From Bhargavaea massiliensis (lineage in GTDB: Bacteria > Bacillota > Bacilli > Bacillales_A > Planococcaceae): a stretch of DNA of 64,000 bases. The position numbers and the translations under genes were made by a program. Shown here piece after piece: positions 41,894 through 49,469 of this stretch; position 1 is the stretch's first letter; every line of letters starts with the position of its first letter. Below the pieces are notes generated by a model. The model saw only the letters and a program-made list of their open reading frames with translations, was not told the origin of the DNA and made no database searches. The stretch is taken from contig NZ_JAHBCJ010000003.1 of assembly GCF_018390575.1 (NCBI RefSeq), positions 310,001-374,000 on the forward strand, read 5' to 3'.

Positions 41894-42823
41894 TTATTTG
41901 TTTCCGAGAAATTCCTGTTCAAAGAAATCCAGCTGGTCATCCAGCGTCAGGGCATCATTGAAATAAGCTTTTTTGGCATCGGCAATGATCAGATTTCCGT
42001 TTTTCACAGCCGGGATTTCTTTGAACCACTCGGCGTCCGTGAACGAGGTGTCCTGATCTTCCGTCAGGCTCAAGATCAGATAATCGCCGGTATAGTCCCC
42101 GAGCACTTCCTGGGAGATCGCGAAGTAACCGGGCTCAAGCGCAACGTCTTCAACCTTCTTCGGCATCTTCAGGCCCATAGCCTGGTAGAGGATTTCGGTG
42201 CCGCGTCCCCAGTTGTCGCCGAACAGGTACAGTTGCTTCTCAAAGTTTTCCGCGACTGTGACGGTAGCGTCTTCGCCGATCTTCTCTTTGATGCGCGTGC
42301 CAAGGTCTTCTGCACGCTTTTTGAAATCTTCAGCCCATTCAGTGGCTTCCTTTTCTTTGTTGACGACTTTGGCGACCTCGATGTGCTGCTGGAGGTAGTC
42401 GTTTTTGCCGTAGGTAAAGAGGACGGTCGGTGCGATCTTCTCCAGTTTATCGGCGTTCTGGATATTGTTCAGGCCGATGATCAGGTCGGGCTCCAGTTCG
42501 ATGATTTTCTCAATGTCTTCATTGGAAACGACTTCTGCGTCTTTCAGGGCTTCATCAAAGTTCGGGTTGCCTGCCGACCAGGAGTCGACGCCGACGATCG
42601 GCACGCCGAGCTTGATCAGGTCGCCTGCATAGGAAGACAGGACAACGACGCGCTGAGGGTCGGCCGGCACTTCAACGGGCCCGGTTTCCGATTCGTAGAC
42701 GATGGTGTCGGAGTCTGTTTTTTCTTCCGCGCCGTCCTTTTTGCCATCGGTAGCGCCTGACGCACATGCAGCAAGCGCAATGGTCATGAAAAGGGTGAGG
42801 ATCAAAAGCAGTTTCTTGTTCAT
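41894..42823 (-). CDS. Iron-siderophore substrate-binding lipoprotein (FecB/FhuD type)
   Basis: A 309-residue lipoprotein: MNKKLLLILTLFMTIALAAC, with the lipobox cysteine near residue 20, an acidic/lysine linker, then the periplasmic-binding-protein 2 fold (VVLSSYAGDLIKLGVPIVGVDSWS, IIELEPDLIIGLNNI). It would bind a ferric siderophore outside the membrane. ATG 42823 follows GGAGAATCTCC; the earlier ATG 42847 overlaps the ATPase gene end. It is the second gene of the operon. Confidence 0.92.
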   Translation of the reverse strand: MNKKLLLILTLFMTIALAACASGATDGKKDGAEEKTDSDTIVYESETGPVEVPADPQRVVVLSSYAGDLIKLGVPIVGVDSWSAGNPNFDEALKDAEVVSNEDIEKIIELEPDLIIGLNNIQNADKLEKIAPTVLFTYGKNDYLQQHIEVAKVVNKEKEATEWAEDFKKRAEDLGTRIKEKIGEDATVTVAENFEKQLYLFGDNWGRGTEILYQAMGLKMPKKVEDVALEPGYFAISQEVLGDYTGDYLILSLTEDQDTSFTDAEWFKEIPAVKNGNLIIADAKKAYFNDALTLDDQLDFFEQEFLGNK

Positions 42824-42847
42824 GGAGATTCTCCTTCGGATAGTCAT

Positions 42848-43630
42848 TTATTTGATCAGATCGTACGTCATGCAGAAGGGGGTCCCGGTTCTCGGGTCTT
42901 TTCCGATGACCGCATCGATGCGGAACACTTTTTTCAGCACGTCAGGGACGAGGACTTCTTCAGGCGGCCCGCTCTTGACGAGCCTTCCCGCGGAAAGGGC
43001 AATCAGATGGTCGGAAAAGCGCGCGGCCAGGTTGAGGTCATGCAGCACCATGACGATTGTCCGGCCCTCTTCCCGGTTCAGTTTCTGAAGAAGCTCGAGC
43101 ACCTCAAGCTGGTGGGCCATGTCCAGGTAGGTGGTCGGCTCATCCAGGAAGATGATTCCGGTGTCCTGGGCGAGGGCCATCGCAATCCAGGCCCGCTGCC
43201 GCTGCCCGCCGGACAGGGCATCTACCGGCCGGTCACGGAATTCATCCATGCGGGTCGCCTCCAGTGCCCAGTCGACCATGCGCCGGTCTTCCGCGCTCAG
43301 CCGCCCGAATCCTTTCTGGTAGGGGAACCGGCCATAGGCGACGAGTTCTCCGACCAGGAGGCCGTTCGCGCTGTCCTGTGTCTGGGGAAGGATCGCCATT
43401 TTCCTCGCGAGCGCTTTCGTGTCCATCGACCGGATATTGGCGCCGTCAAGCAGGACAGCACCGTCCTGGTGGGGGATGATGCGCGTGATCGCCTTCAGGA
43501 GCGTTGATTTGCCGCATCCGTTCGACCCGATGATGGTCGTGATTTTCCCTTCGGGGAATGAAATGTCCATCCCGTGTACGATCGGTGTGTCCCCGTAGCC
43601 GACCCGGATCTGTTCGGCGAGCAGTTGCAT
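42848..43630 (-). CDS. Iron-siderophore ABC transporter ATPase (FecE/FhuC type)
   Basis: A 260-residue ABC ATPase with Walker A GSNGCGKSTLL, signature LSGGQRQRAWIAMALAQDTGIIFLDEPTTYLD (Walker B) and the switch His in MVLHDLNLAARF, typical of FecE/FhuC. It is the first gene of the operon, directly downstream of two Fur boxes. AAAGAAAGGAGT precedes the start. Confidence 0.94.
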   Translation of the reverse strand: MQLLAEQIRVGYGDTPIVHGMDISFPEGKITTIIGSNGCGKSTLLKAITRIIPHQDGAVLLDGANIRSMDTKALARKMAILPQTQDSANGLLVGELVAYGRFPYQKGFGRLSAEDRRMVDWALEATRMDEFRDRPVDALSGGQRQRAWIAMALAQDTGIIFLDEPTTYLDMAHQLEVLELLQKLNREEGRTIVMVLHDLNLAARFSDHLIALSAGRLVKSGPPEEVLVPDVLKKVFRIDAVIGKDPRTGTPFCMTYDLIK

Positions 43631-43675
43631 ATCGGATTACTCCTTTCTTTTTGGAATGAAACGTGTTATTCTCAA

Positions 43676-43706
43676 TGAAAATGATTATCGGTGAGAATGA
43701 TTTTCA
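43676..43706. promoter_or_regulatory. fur box: Two adjacent Fur boxes in the divergent promoter region
   Basis: TGAAAATGATTATCG (43676-43690) and TGAGAATGATTTTCA (43692-43706) each match 12 or more of 14 defined positions of the 7-1-7 Fur site TGATAATNATTATCA. They lie one base apart in the 145-base region between the siderophore ATPase gene and the ferredoxin-NADP reductase gene. Iron-loaded Fur would repress both directions. Confidence 0.88.
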
Positions 43707-43775
43707 ATTTCAGATGATAAAGCCAAAGTGTATTGGTGTCAACTGTTTTCTGGAGCAGGAGAGGGAGGAATCGGC

Positions 43776-44840
43776 ATGACAGAACCAATCCGGGATGTGA
43801 CGATTATCGGCGGTGGGCCGGCAGGGCTGTATTCGGCATTTTACAGCGGCCTTCGCGGCATGGACGTGAGACTGATCGAGGCAAGGGAAGAACTCGGCGG
43901 CAAGATTTGTCTGTTCCGGGAAAAGATGATCTGGGATGCGGGCGGCCAGCCTCCGCTCCAGGGAGAGACGTTCCGGAGGCAACTGATTGAACAGGGGAAA
44001 ACGTTCGGCCCGGAAGTCCTCACAAATACGAAAATCACGTCGATACGGAAAAACGGCCGGGGACTGTTCGAGACGGAGGATCACTTTGGACGGGTCCACC
44101 TGTCCAAAGCCATCATCATGGCGAACGGCGGCGGAATCGTGACGCCCCAGAAGCTTCGGCTTCAGGGCGCTGCCGTGGCGGAGATGGACAATCTTCATTA
44201 CACCATGCCTTCACTCGCGACCTTCACGGGCAGAACCGTGCTGATCTCGGGCGGAGGCGATGCGGCGGTTGACTGGGCGGACGAGCTGTCCGGCATCGCG
44301 GCGAAAGTGATCCTCGTCCACCGCAGGGACAATTTCTGCGCGCATGAGGCACAGGTGGAAAAGGTGAGGCGGAGTGGCACGGATATCTTGCTGAATGTGG
44401 CGATTCACCGGTTGCTTGCCGATGGCGCGAAAACCCGGATCGAGATGGTGGAACTGAAGGACACGGATACGGGCGCCCTCACCCGCGTAGAAGTGGATGA
44501 TGTCGTCGTCAGCCATGGCTATGAACGGGATGCGACACTTGAGTTTGGGGCCGGCTCCGAACCGATTCGGAAAGACGGGCATTTCTTTGAGGGAGCGGCG
44601 GATGCTGCCACCTCTGTCCCGGGCATTTTTGCGGCAGGTGACTGTCTCTCCTACGCAGGCAAGGTGAACCTTCTGGTCGGTGCATTCCAGGATGCCGTCA
44701 ATGCTGTCAACCGTGCCAAAACATATGTTGACCCGGAAGCTCATGACCGCGGCATGGTCTCTTCTCACAACGAGCGCTTTAAAGAGCGGAACCGCTCCCT
44801 GATCAGGCAACTGGCGGATGAAGTGAAAGCCGGGGAGTGA
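43776..44840 (+). CDS. Ferredoxin/flavodoxin-NADP+ reductase, YumC/YcgT type
   Basis: A 354-residue flavoprotein of the thioredoxin-reductase-like FNR group. FAD motif TIIGGGPAGLYSAFYSGLRG, NADP motif VLISGGGDAAVDWADELSG and C-terminal IFAAGDCLSYAGKVNLLVGAFQDAVNAVN are visible. It lacks the CxxC redox pair of thioredoxin reductase, as expected for the YumC type. Placed divergently across two Fur boxes, it likely supplies electrons to reduce imported ferric siderophore, as proposed for Fur-regulated YcgT. ATG 43776 follows GGAGAGGGAGGAA; the longer frame from 43728 is unlikely. Confidence 0.92.
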   Translation: MTEPIRDVTIIGGGPAGLYSAFYSGLRGMDVRLIEAREELGGKICLFREKMIWDAGGQPPLQGETFRRQLIEQGKTFGPEVLTNTKITSIRKNGRGLFETEDHFGRVHLSKAIIMANGGGIVTPQKLRLQGAAVAEMDNLHYTMPSLATFTGRTVLISGGGDAAVDWADELSGIAAKVILVHRRDNFCAHEAQVEKVRRSGTDILLNVAIHRLLADGAKTRIEMVELKDTDTGALTRVEVDDVVVSHGYERDATLEFGAGSEPIRKDGHFFEGAADAATSVPGIFAAGDCLSYAGKVNLLVGAFQDAVNAVNRAKTYVDPEAHDRGMVSSHNERFKERNRSLIRQLADEVKAGE

Positions 44841-44920
44841 TGGCTGCTGTTAAGTGAGTGTTCCCTTTCTGCCTGGGGAATTACAGGGAAATCACACTAT
44901 TACCTTACCGTTACGGCAAC

Positions 44921-44962
44921 CGGACAGGACCTGCAGCACAATGCAGGGCCTGTCCGTTTTTA
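44921..44962 (+). terminator. Strong terminator after the reductase gene
   Basis: CGGACAGGACCTGCA (44921-44935) pairs with TGCAGGGCCTGTCCG (44942-44956), one mismatch, followed by TTTTTAT. It is the main element in the 337-base gap between the reductase and RpiR genes; the rest holds the RpiR promoter region. Confidence 0.93.
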
Positions 44963-45007
44963 TATAACGCTCTCCCGCCAAAAGGAAAGATAATATTCAG
45001 AAATATA

Positions 45008-45036
45008 TTGCGGTTGCTACCTAATCATGATAGTGT
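45008..45036 (+). promoter_or_regulatory. Sigma-A-type promoter of the RpiR operon
   Basis: TTGCGG (45008-45013) and TAGTGT (45031-45036) are separated by exactly 17 bases. Both hexamers match four of six consensus positions. Two operator-like repeats follow directly. Confidence 0.5.
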
Positions 45037-45048
45037 AAAAAACAGATT

Positions 45049-45093
45049 GAAGGATTTCCTTCATTAATGGAAGAAAGTTGCAGGATTTGCTTC
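45049..45093. promoter_or_regulatory. Pair of helically phased operator-like repeats before the RpiR gene
   Basis: GAAGGATTTCCTTC (45049-45062, a near palindrome) and GCAGGATTTGCTTC (45080-45093) match at 12 of 14 positions. They are 31 bases apart, close to three helical turns, and lie just downstream of a promoter. This is the arrangement expected for autoregulation by a dimeric regulator such as the RpiR protein encoded next. Confidence 0.5.
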
Positions 45094-45177
45094 AAAGTTG
45101 TCCGGGGAACTTGTTTCCGTTGAGTTTCGGGCTTCTTGATGTTGCGAGGTTTACATAGAGTCGAAGGGGGTGAAGGA

Positions 45178-46026
45178 ATGATGTTGAAAGGTTTGGTCCA
45201 TAGGGAGATTCTGAAGCTGCCGAGGGGACAGCGGAAAGTTGCGGAGTATGTAATGGAGCGGCCTCATGAAGTGGCAGTCTGTTCGGGCTCCGAGCTTGGG
45301 GAGCGGACCGGGACTAGCGAGTCGACGGTGATCCGATTCAGCTACAACATGGGATTCACCGGTTATCCGGCACTGCAGAAGGCGATCAGGGAAGAACTGT
45401 ATACGCCGGAAAGCAGCTTTTCGGATTACCAGAATGACAAGCTGACGATTGGCGAGGAAGGCCTGATTTTCGAGAAAGTCATGGAGCGGGACCAGCGGGC
45501 CATCGCCGAGACGGCGCGCAACATCGACCCGGAACAGTTTGACCGGGCTGTCCGTGAGATTCTCACTGCCGGGAACCTATCCGTGCTCGGCCTGCGGGCA
45601 TCATACCCTGCAGCCTCATGGCTGGCGCTTATGCTCAGGTTCGTCCGCGATGACGTCCATGTCATGCATCCTCAGGCGGAAGACCCGGCCCTTTCAATGG
45701 TCCGGACGGACAGCCGTTCCGTCGTAATCGTTTTCAGCTTCCACCGCTATCTGAAAGAGACGCTTGAGATCTCGAGCCTTGCAAAAAAGCGGGGCGCCTT
45801 CATCATCGGCGTCAGTGACTCGCCGACGGCCCCGGTTTCAGAGTACTGCGACGTGCTGTTTTCAATCGAGTCCGGAAGTTCGACAATCGACAAGGCGGCG
45901 CCGCTCTTTTCGTTCCTGAACGCGCTTGTGGCAGCCGCATGCGTGAAAAATCCTGCGGCTGTGCAAAAAAGGCAAGTCGAAGCGCGGGAAATCGACAATG
46001 GATTTTATTATGTGGAAGGCATCTGA
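45178..46026 (+). CDS. MurR/RpiR-family transcriptional regulator
   Basis: A 282-residue regulator with an N-terminal helix-turn-helix of the HTH_6 type (about 1-75, GSELGERTGTSESTVIRFSYNMGFTGYPALQKAI) and a C-terminal SIS domain (about 120-260, with NLSVLGLRASYPAASWLALML and FIIGVSDSPTAPVSEYCDVLF). SIS domains bind phosphosugars or related ligands. It heads an operon with a GNAT acyltransferase and an enolase-superfamily racemase, which suggests control of amino-acid or amino-sugar metabolism. The start is ATG 45178 (or 45181) after AAGGGGGTGAAGG. Confidence 0.88.
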   Translation: MMLKGLVHREILKLPRGQRKVAEYVMERPHEVAVCSGSELGERTGTSESTVIRFSYNMGFTGYPALQKAIREELYTPESSFSDYQNDKLTIGEEGLIFEKVMERDQRAIAETARNIDPEQFDRAVREILTAGNLSVLGLRASYPAASWLALMLRFVRDDVHVMHPQAEDPALSMVRTDSRSVVIVFSFHRYLKETLEISSLAKKRGAFIIGVSDSPTAPVSEYCDVLFSIESGSSTIDKAAPLFSFLNALVAAACVKNPAAVQKRQVEAREIDNGFYYVEGI

Positions 46027-46046
46027 AACACGCGGGAGGGATGGAG

Positions 46047-46847
46047 ATGGAGCAGCCGGTAATCCGGTCATTTGAGAAGGAAGAAGTTCCTCAGGCTTCA
46101 GAACTGGAGCGGGCGGTCTGGGGAAGTGCTACGCCGCCCCAGCAGTTTATGACCGCGATGAAAAACGGGGGCCTTCTGATCGGTGCCTTTATCGGGGGTC
46201 AGGCGGTGGGCTTTCAGTACAGCTTTGCCGGTTTTGACGGAAAGCGGCCTTATCTGTGTTCGCACATGCTGGCCCTCCTGCCTGAATACCGGCATTCGGG
46301 GCTCGGTGCGGCGATCAAGAGGCACCAGGCGGAACTCGCGAGAGAGATCGGCTATGACTGGATCCAGTGGACATTCGATCCTCTGGAAAGCCGCAATGCC
46401 TATCTCAACATCCGCAAGCTCGGCGGAGTGGTCAGCACGTACTGGGAAAACTGCTACGGCGAGATGAAGGATCCGCTGAACGCAGGGCTTCCGACGGACC
46501 GCTTCCGGCTGGACTGGTGGATCGACAGCACGCGCGTGACGGATGGCATCCGCCAGCCGGAATTAACCGCGGCGCACCCGTACACGGTGTCGTTCAGCGG
46601 ATCCGGGCAGCCTGTGCTTGATGAGGCGGGAAGCGTCCCGGATGCGGATGCCTTCGTGGTCCCTGTCCCGGCCGATTTCCAAGCGATGCGCAAAGAAGAC
46701 ATGGCACTGGCCATCGACTGGCGGAAAAAGACGAGAGGGATTTTCACAGAAGCATTCCGCACGGGCTATATGCTGGCCGATGTCCGGAGAAAAGACAGCC
46801 TCCTGAATGAATATATCCTTTACCGTAAAGAACATGTGCCGCTATAA
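46047..46847 (+). CDS. GNAT-family acyltransferase, possibly amino-acid N-succinyltransferase
   Basis: A 266-residue GNAT protein. The acyl-CoA site is visible as [52 protein letters not shown], a conserved block of the GNAT proteins coded next to N-succinylamino-acid racemases. In Geobacillus such a pair converts D-amino acids to L via N-succinyl intermediates. ATG 46047 has GGAGG eight bases upstream; ATG 46041 is too close. It lies between the RpiR gene and the racemase gene, with short gaps. Confidence 0.8.
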   Translation: MEQPVIRSFEKEEVPQASELERAVWGSATPPQQFMTAMKNGGLLIGAFIGGQAVGFQYSFAGFDGKRPYLCSHMLALLPEYRHSGLGAAIKRHQAELAREIGYDWIQWTFDPLESRNAYLNIRKLGGVVSTYWENCYGEMKDPLNAGLPTDRFRLDWWIDSTRVTDGIRQPELTAAHPYTVSFSGSGQPVLDEAGSVPDADAFVVPVPADFQAMRKEDMALAIDWRKKTRGIFTEAFRTGYMLADVRRKDSLLNEYILYRKEHVPL

Positions 46848-46870
46848 CGACAAAAAGGGAGATGGGAAAA

Positions 46871-48001
46871 TTGATCATCAAAGAAATTCGCATGCGCCGT
46901 ATGGAAATGCGCATGAAGCATCCATTTACAACGAGTTTTGGTACGATGCAGGATAAGCCGTTCCTGCTGATCGAAGCGATTGATGAGGAAGGGAATTCCG
47001 GCTGGGGGGAGTCGGTCGCGTTTTCCTATCCGTGGTATGCGGAAGAGACGGTTGAAACGAACGCACATGTCATCCGCGATATCCTCGTTCCGCTGCTGCT
47101 CGGCAAAGAAATCAACCACCCGGACGAGGTCAATGAAATTTTCTCCCCGATCCGCCGGAACAACATGGCGAAATCCGCTGTTGAGGGCGCCATATGGGAC
47201 CTGTATGCAAAACGGAACAAGCTGACTCTTGCGGAGGCGCTTGGCGGAGACAAGGAAAAAATCGATGTGGGCATCTCGATCGGCATCCAGGACAGCAAAG
47301 AGCAGATGGTCGAGACGGTCCGCGGCTTTATCGAACAGGGGTACAAGCGGATCAAGATGAAAATCAAGCCGGGTGCGGACATTGAAATCATCCGTGCTGT
47401 CCGCGAATCCTTCCCGGATGTGCCGCTCATGGCGGATGCGAACTCCGCGTACACCCTTAAGGACCTCGAGCTTTTGAAGATGCTTGATGACTTTGATCTC
47501 ATGATGGTTGAACAGCCGCTGGCCCACGATGACATTATCGATCATGCCAAGCTGCAGGAAGAGCTCGAGACGCCGGTTTGCCTGGACGAAAGCATCCATT
47601 CGCTGGAGGATGCGCGTAAAGCCGTCGAACTTGGAAGCTGCCGGATCATCAACGTGAAGATCGGCCGTGTCGGCGGGCTGACTGAGGCGAAGAAAATCCA
47701 TGATTATTGTGTCAAAAAAGGAATTGACCTCTGGTGCGGAGGAATGCTGGAGGCGGGGATCGGGCGCGCCCACAACGTTGCACTGACGACGTTACCTGGC
47801 TTCACGCTGCCGGGAGATACGGCGGGGTCTGACCGGTATTGGGAAGAAGATATCATCACGCCTGCAGTTGAAGCGGTGGATGGAGAAATCACTGTTCCTA
47901 GCGGTTATGGAATCGGATATGAACCGGATCTTGAAAAGATGGACAAGTACACGGTCGGGGAAGAGGTCTTCCGGCCGGAAATGAAAGAGGCCGCCCGTTG
48001 A
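46871..48001 (+). CDS. N-succinylamino-acid racemase / o-succinylbenzoate synthase family (enolase superfamily)
   Basis: A 376-residue muconate-lactonizing-type enzyme. The catalytic Lys pair is in [10 protein letters not shown] (about 162-164), the metal ligands are in [10 protein letters not shown] (Asp), MMVEQPL (Glu) and VCLDESI (Asp), and the opposite Lys is in [11 protein letters not shown]. The N-terminal capping domain includes [15 protein letters not shown], typical of the NSAR/OSBS group. Next to a GNAT transferase, racemisation of N-succinylamino acids is more likely than menaquinone synthesis, since no men genes are near. TTG 46871 has AAAAAGGGAG nine bases upstream; ATG 46862 touches that site. 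Confidence 0.88.
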   Translation: MIIKEIRMRRMEMRMKHPFTTSFGTMQDKPFLLIEAIDEEGNSGWGESVAFSYPWYAEETVETNAHVIRDILVPLLLGKEINHPDEVNEIFSPIRRNNMAKSAVEGAIWDLYAKRNKLTLAEALGGDKEKIDVGISIGIQDSKEQMVETVRGFIEQGYKRIKMKIKPGADIEIIRAVRESFPDVPLMADANSAYTLKDLELLKMLDDFDLMMVEQPLAHDDIIDHAKLQEELETPVCLDESIHSLEDARKAVELGSCRIINVKIGRVGGLTEAKKIHDYCVKKGIDLWCGGMLEAGIGRAHNVALTTLPGFTLPGDTAGSDRYWEEDIITPAVEAVDGEITVPSGYGIGYEPDLEKMDKYTVGEEVFRPEMKEAAR

Positions 48002-48020
48002 GGGAGAGCGGAGAGGTCAG

Positions 48021-48064
48021 AGGGGAAACAAACGGTGCTTGCGGGCACCGGTCTCCTTTTCCTC
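48021..48064 (+). terminator. Terminator-like hairpin after the racemase gene
   Basis: An inner stem, CGGTGC (48033-48038) with GCACCG (48045-48050), is extended by GAGGGGAAA-like and TTTTCCTC arms, with a TTTT stretch at 48057-48060. Confidence 0.55.
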
Positions 48065-48139
48065 AACGAGACTGAATATTTAATCTATTTTAATTCTATG
48101 GGTTATTCGGCCTAATCTATTTCTTTTCTTCAGTACTAC

Positions 48140-48193
48140 TTGAATCTTGAGAGTTTTCCGAGTATCGTGTTTACATATTGGAAAACGCTTTCT
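48140..48193 (+). promoter_or_regulatory. Promoter with downstream CcpA (cre-like) site before the YkvI gene
   Basis: TTGAAT (48140-48145) and TATCGT (48163-48168) are 17 bases apart. GGAAAACGCTTTCT (48180-48193) follows and matches 13 of 14 positions of TGWAARCGYTWNCW. A cre just downstream of the -10 box usually blocks transcription under glucose. Confidence 0.55.
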
Positions 48194-48287
48194 TGGTCAT
48201 GAAATGATGTTCATCTCAGTAAAAACACCGGGGAATGGCCTGTTTTGACGGACAGGCAACCTTCCCTAAACGGAGGGGGAATGCAAG

Positions 48288-49361
48288 TTGAAAGAGAGTA
48301 TCCGGCTGGGCGCAGCATTTGCAGGGGTAGTGGTTGGGGCAGGCTTTGCCTCTGGCCAGGAAATTCTTCAATTCTTCACAAGTTTCGGGTTGTGGGGGAT
48401 TGCCGGCGGAATCGCCGCCATGTTCGTATTTGCTTTTATCGGAATGAATCTGGCCAGTATCGGGAGTTCACTCAAGTCGAAGTCTCATAAGGAAATTATC
48501 TATAAAATCTGCGGCAAACCGATCGGCATGTTCGTCGATGCTGTCATCACGTTTTTTCTCTTCGGAGTGGCAGTCATCATGTATGCCGGCGCAGGCTCGC
48601 TTTTTGAAGAACAGTTCGGGATCCCGGCGGTTGTCGGCAGCCTGTTCATGGTAGTGGCGACCATGGTGACGGTTCTGCTGAATGTCCAGAAGATCATCAC
48701 GGTGATCGGGGCGGTCACGCCATTTTTGGTGGCCATGATCATTATCCTGGCGGGTTATTCGGTCATGACGGCCGATATCTCCGGTGCGGAAATTGCACGG
48801 TTGGCGCAGGAACAGGACGCGGCGGCTCCTCACTGGCTTCTGGCAGCTTTCCTGTATGTCTCGTTTAACATTGCTTGCAGCGCATCCATGCTTGCCGTTA
48901 TGGGCGGTACGGTAAAGGACCGCAAAACCGCGGCAATCGGCGGCGCAATCGGCGGGGGGCTCCTTGGTATCCTGATCCTGCTCGTGAACCTTGCCATGAT
49001 GATCAAGTTGGATGCAGTCGGCGGAGCGGCCATGCCGACACTGGCACTTGCTGCAGAAATCTCGCCGATTCTCGCCAACATCATGGCAATCGTGCTGCTC
49101 TGCATGATCTACAATACGGCTGTCGGCATGCTTTATTCCTTTACCGCGCGCGTATCGGAAGCAGGCACGACGCGTTTCAAGGCGTATGTGTTTCTGTTCG
49201 GCATCGGCGGCTTTGCACTCAGCTTTGTCGGATTTGTCAGCCTGGTCGGTACGCTTTATCCAATCACCGGCTACCTCGGGTTTGCGCTGATCGGTGCAGT
49301 CGTGATCTACTGGGCCCGGAAAGTCGCGGTTGGCGCGAGAGTCAGAAGTGAAACTGCTTAA
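48288..49361 (+). CDS. YkvI-family membrane transporter
   Basis: A 357-residue protein with ten to eleven hydrophobic segments. The start KESIRLGAAFAGVVVGAGFASGQEILQFF is the hallmark of YkvI proteins, an uncharacterised branch of the APC/LeuT-like transporters. TTG 48288 follows GGAGGGGGAA. The substrate is unknown; an amino acid or amino-acid derivative handled by the upstream racemase/acyltransferase pair is plausible but unproved, since a terminator and a cre-controlled promoter separate them. Confidence 0.85.
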   Translation: MKESIRLGAAFAGVVVGAGFASGQEILQFFTSFGLWGIAGGIAAMFVFAFIGMNLASIGSSLKSKSHKEIIYKICGKPIGMFVDAVITFFLFGVAVIMYAGAGSLFEEQFGIPAVVGSLFMVVATMVTVLLNVQKIITVIGAVTPFLVAMIIILAGYSVMTADISGAEIARLAQEQDAAAPHWLLAAFLYVSFNIACSASMLAVMGGTVKDRKTAAIGGAIGGGLLGILILLVNLAMMIKLDAVGGAAMPTLALAAEISPILANIMAIVLLCMIYNTAVGMLYSFTARVSEAGTTRFKAYVFLFGIGGFALSFVGFVSLVGTLYPITGYLGFALIGAVVIYWARKVAVGARVRSETA

Positions 49362-49369
49362 TTGTCAAA

Positions 49370-49402
49370 AAGGGATGCTCCGTTTTTCTCGGTGCATCCC
49401 TT
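49370..49402 (+). terminator. Terminator of the YkvI gene
   Basis: AAGGGATGC (49370-49378) pairs with GCATCCCTT (49394-49402) around a 15-base loop; it lies nine bases after the stop codon. Confidence 0.7.
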
Positions 49403-49415
49403 CTTGTCTGAAATA

Positions 49416-49455
49416 AAATCGGCTTCAGCCCCGACCAAAGGGCTGAAGCCGATTT
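49416..49455 (-). terminator. Strong terminator of the 5'-nucleotidase gene
   Basis: AAATCGGCTTCAGCCC (49416-49431) and GGGCTGAAGCCGATTT (49440-49455) form a perfect 16-base-pair stem. It lies 15 bases beyond the end of the minus-strand nucleotidase gene and gives a TTT tail in that direction; it can also back up the YkvI terminator. Confidence 0.9.
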
Positions 49456-49469
49456 GTCTGATTCCGCGA

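Noticed and set aside
41489-42760. 423-codon open frame on the plus strand
   Set aside because: It is antisense to a permease gene and the siderophore-binding lipoprotein gene, both of which have clear family motifs; no ribosome site or motif supports it.
44858-45067. 69-codon plus-strand frame after the reductase gene
   Set aside because: It spans a strong intrinsic terminator and has no homologous features.
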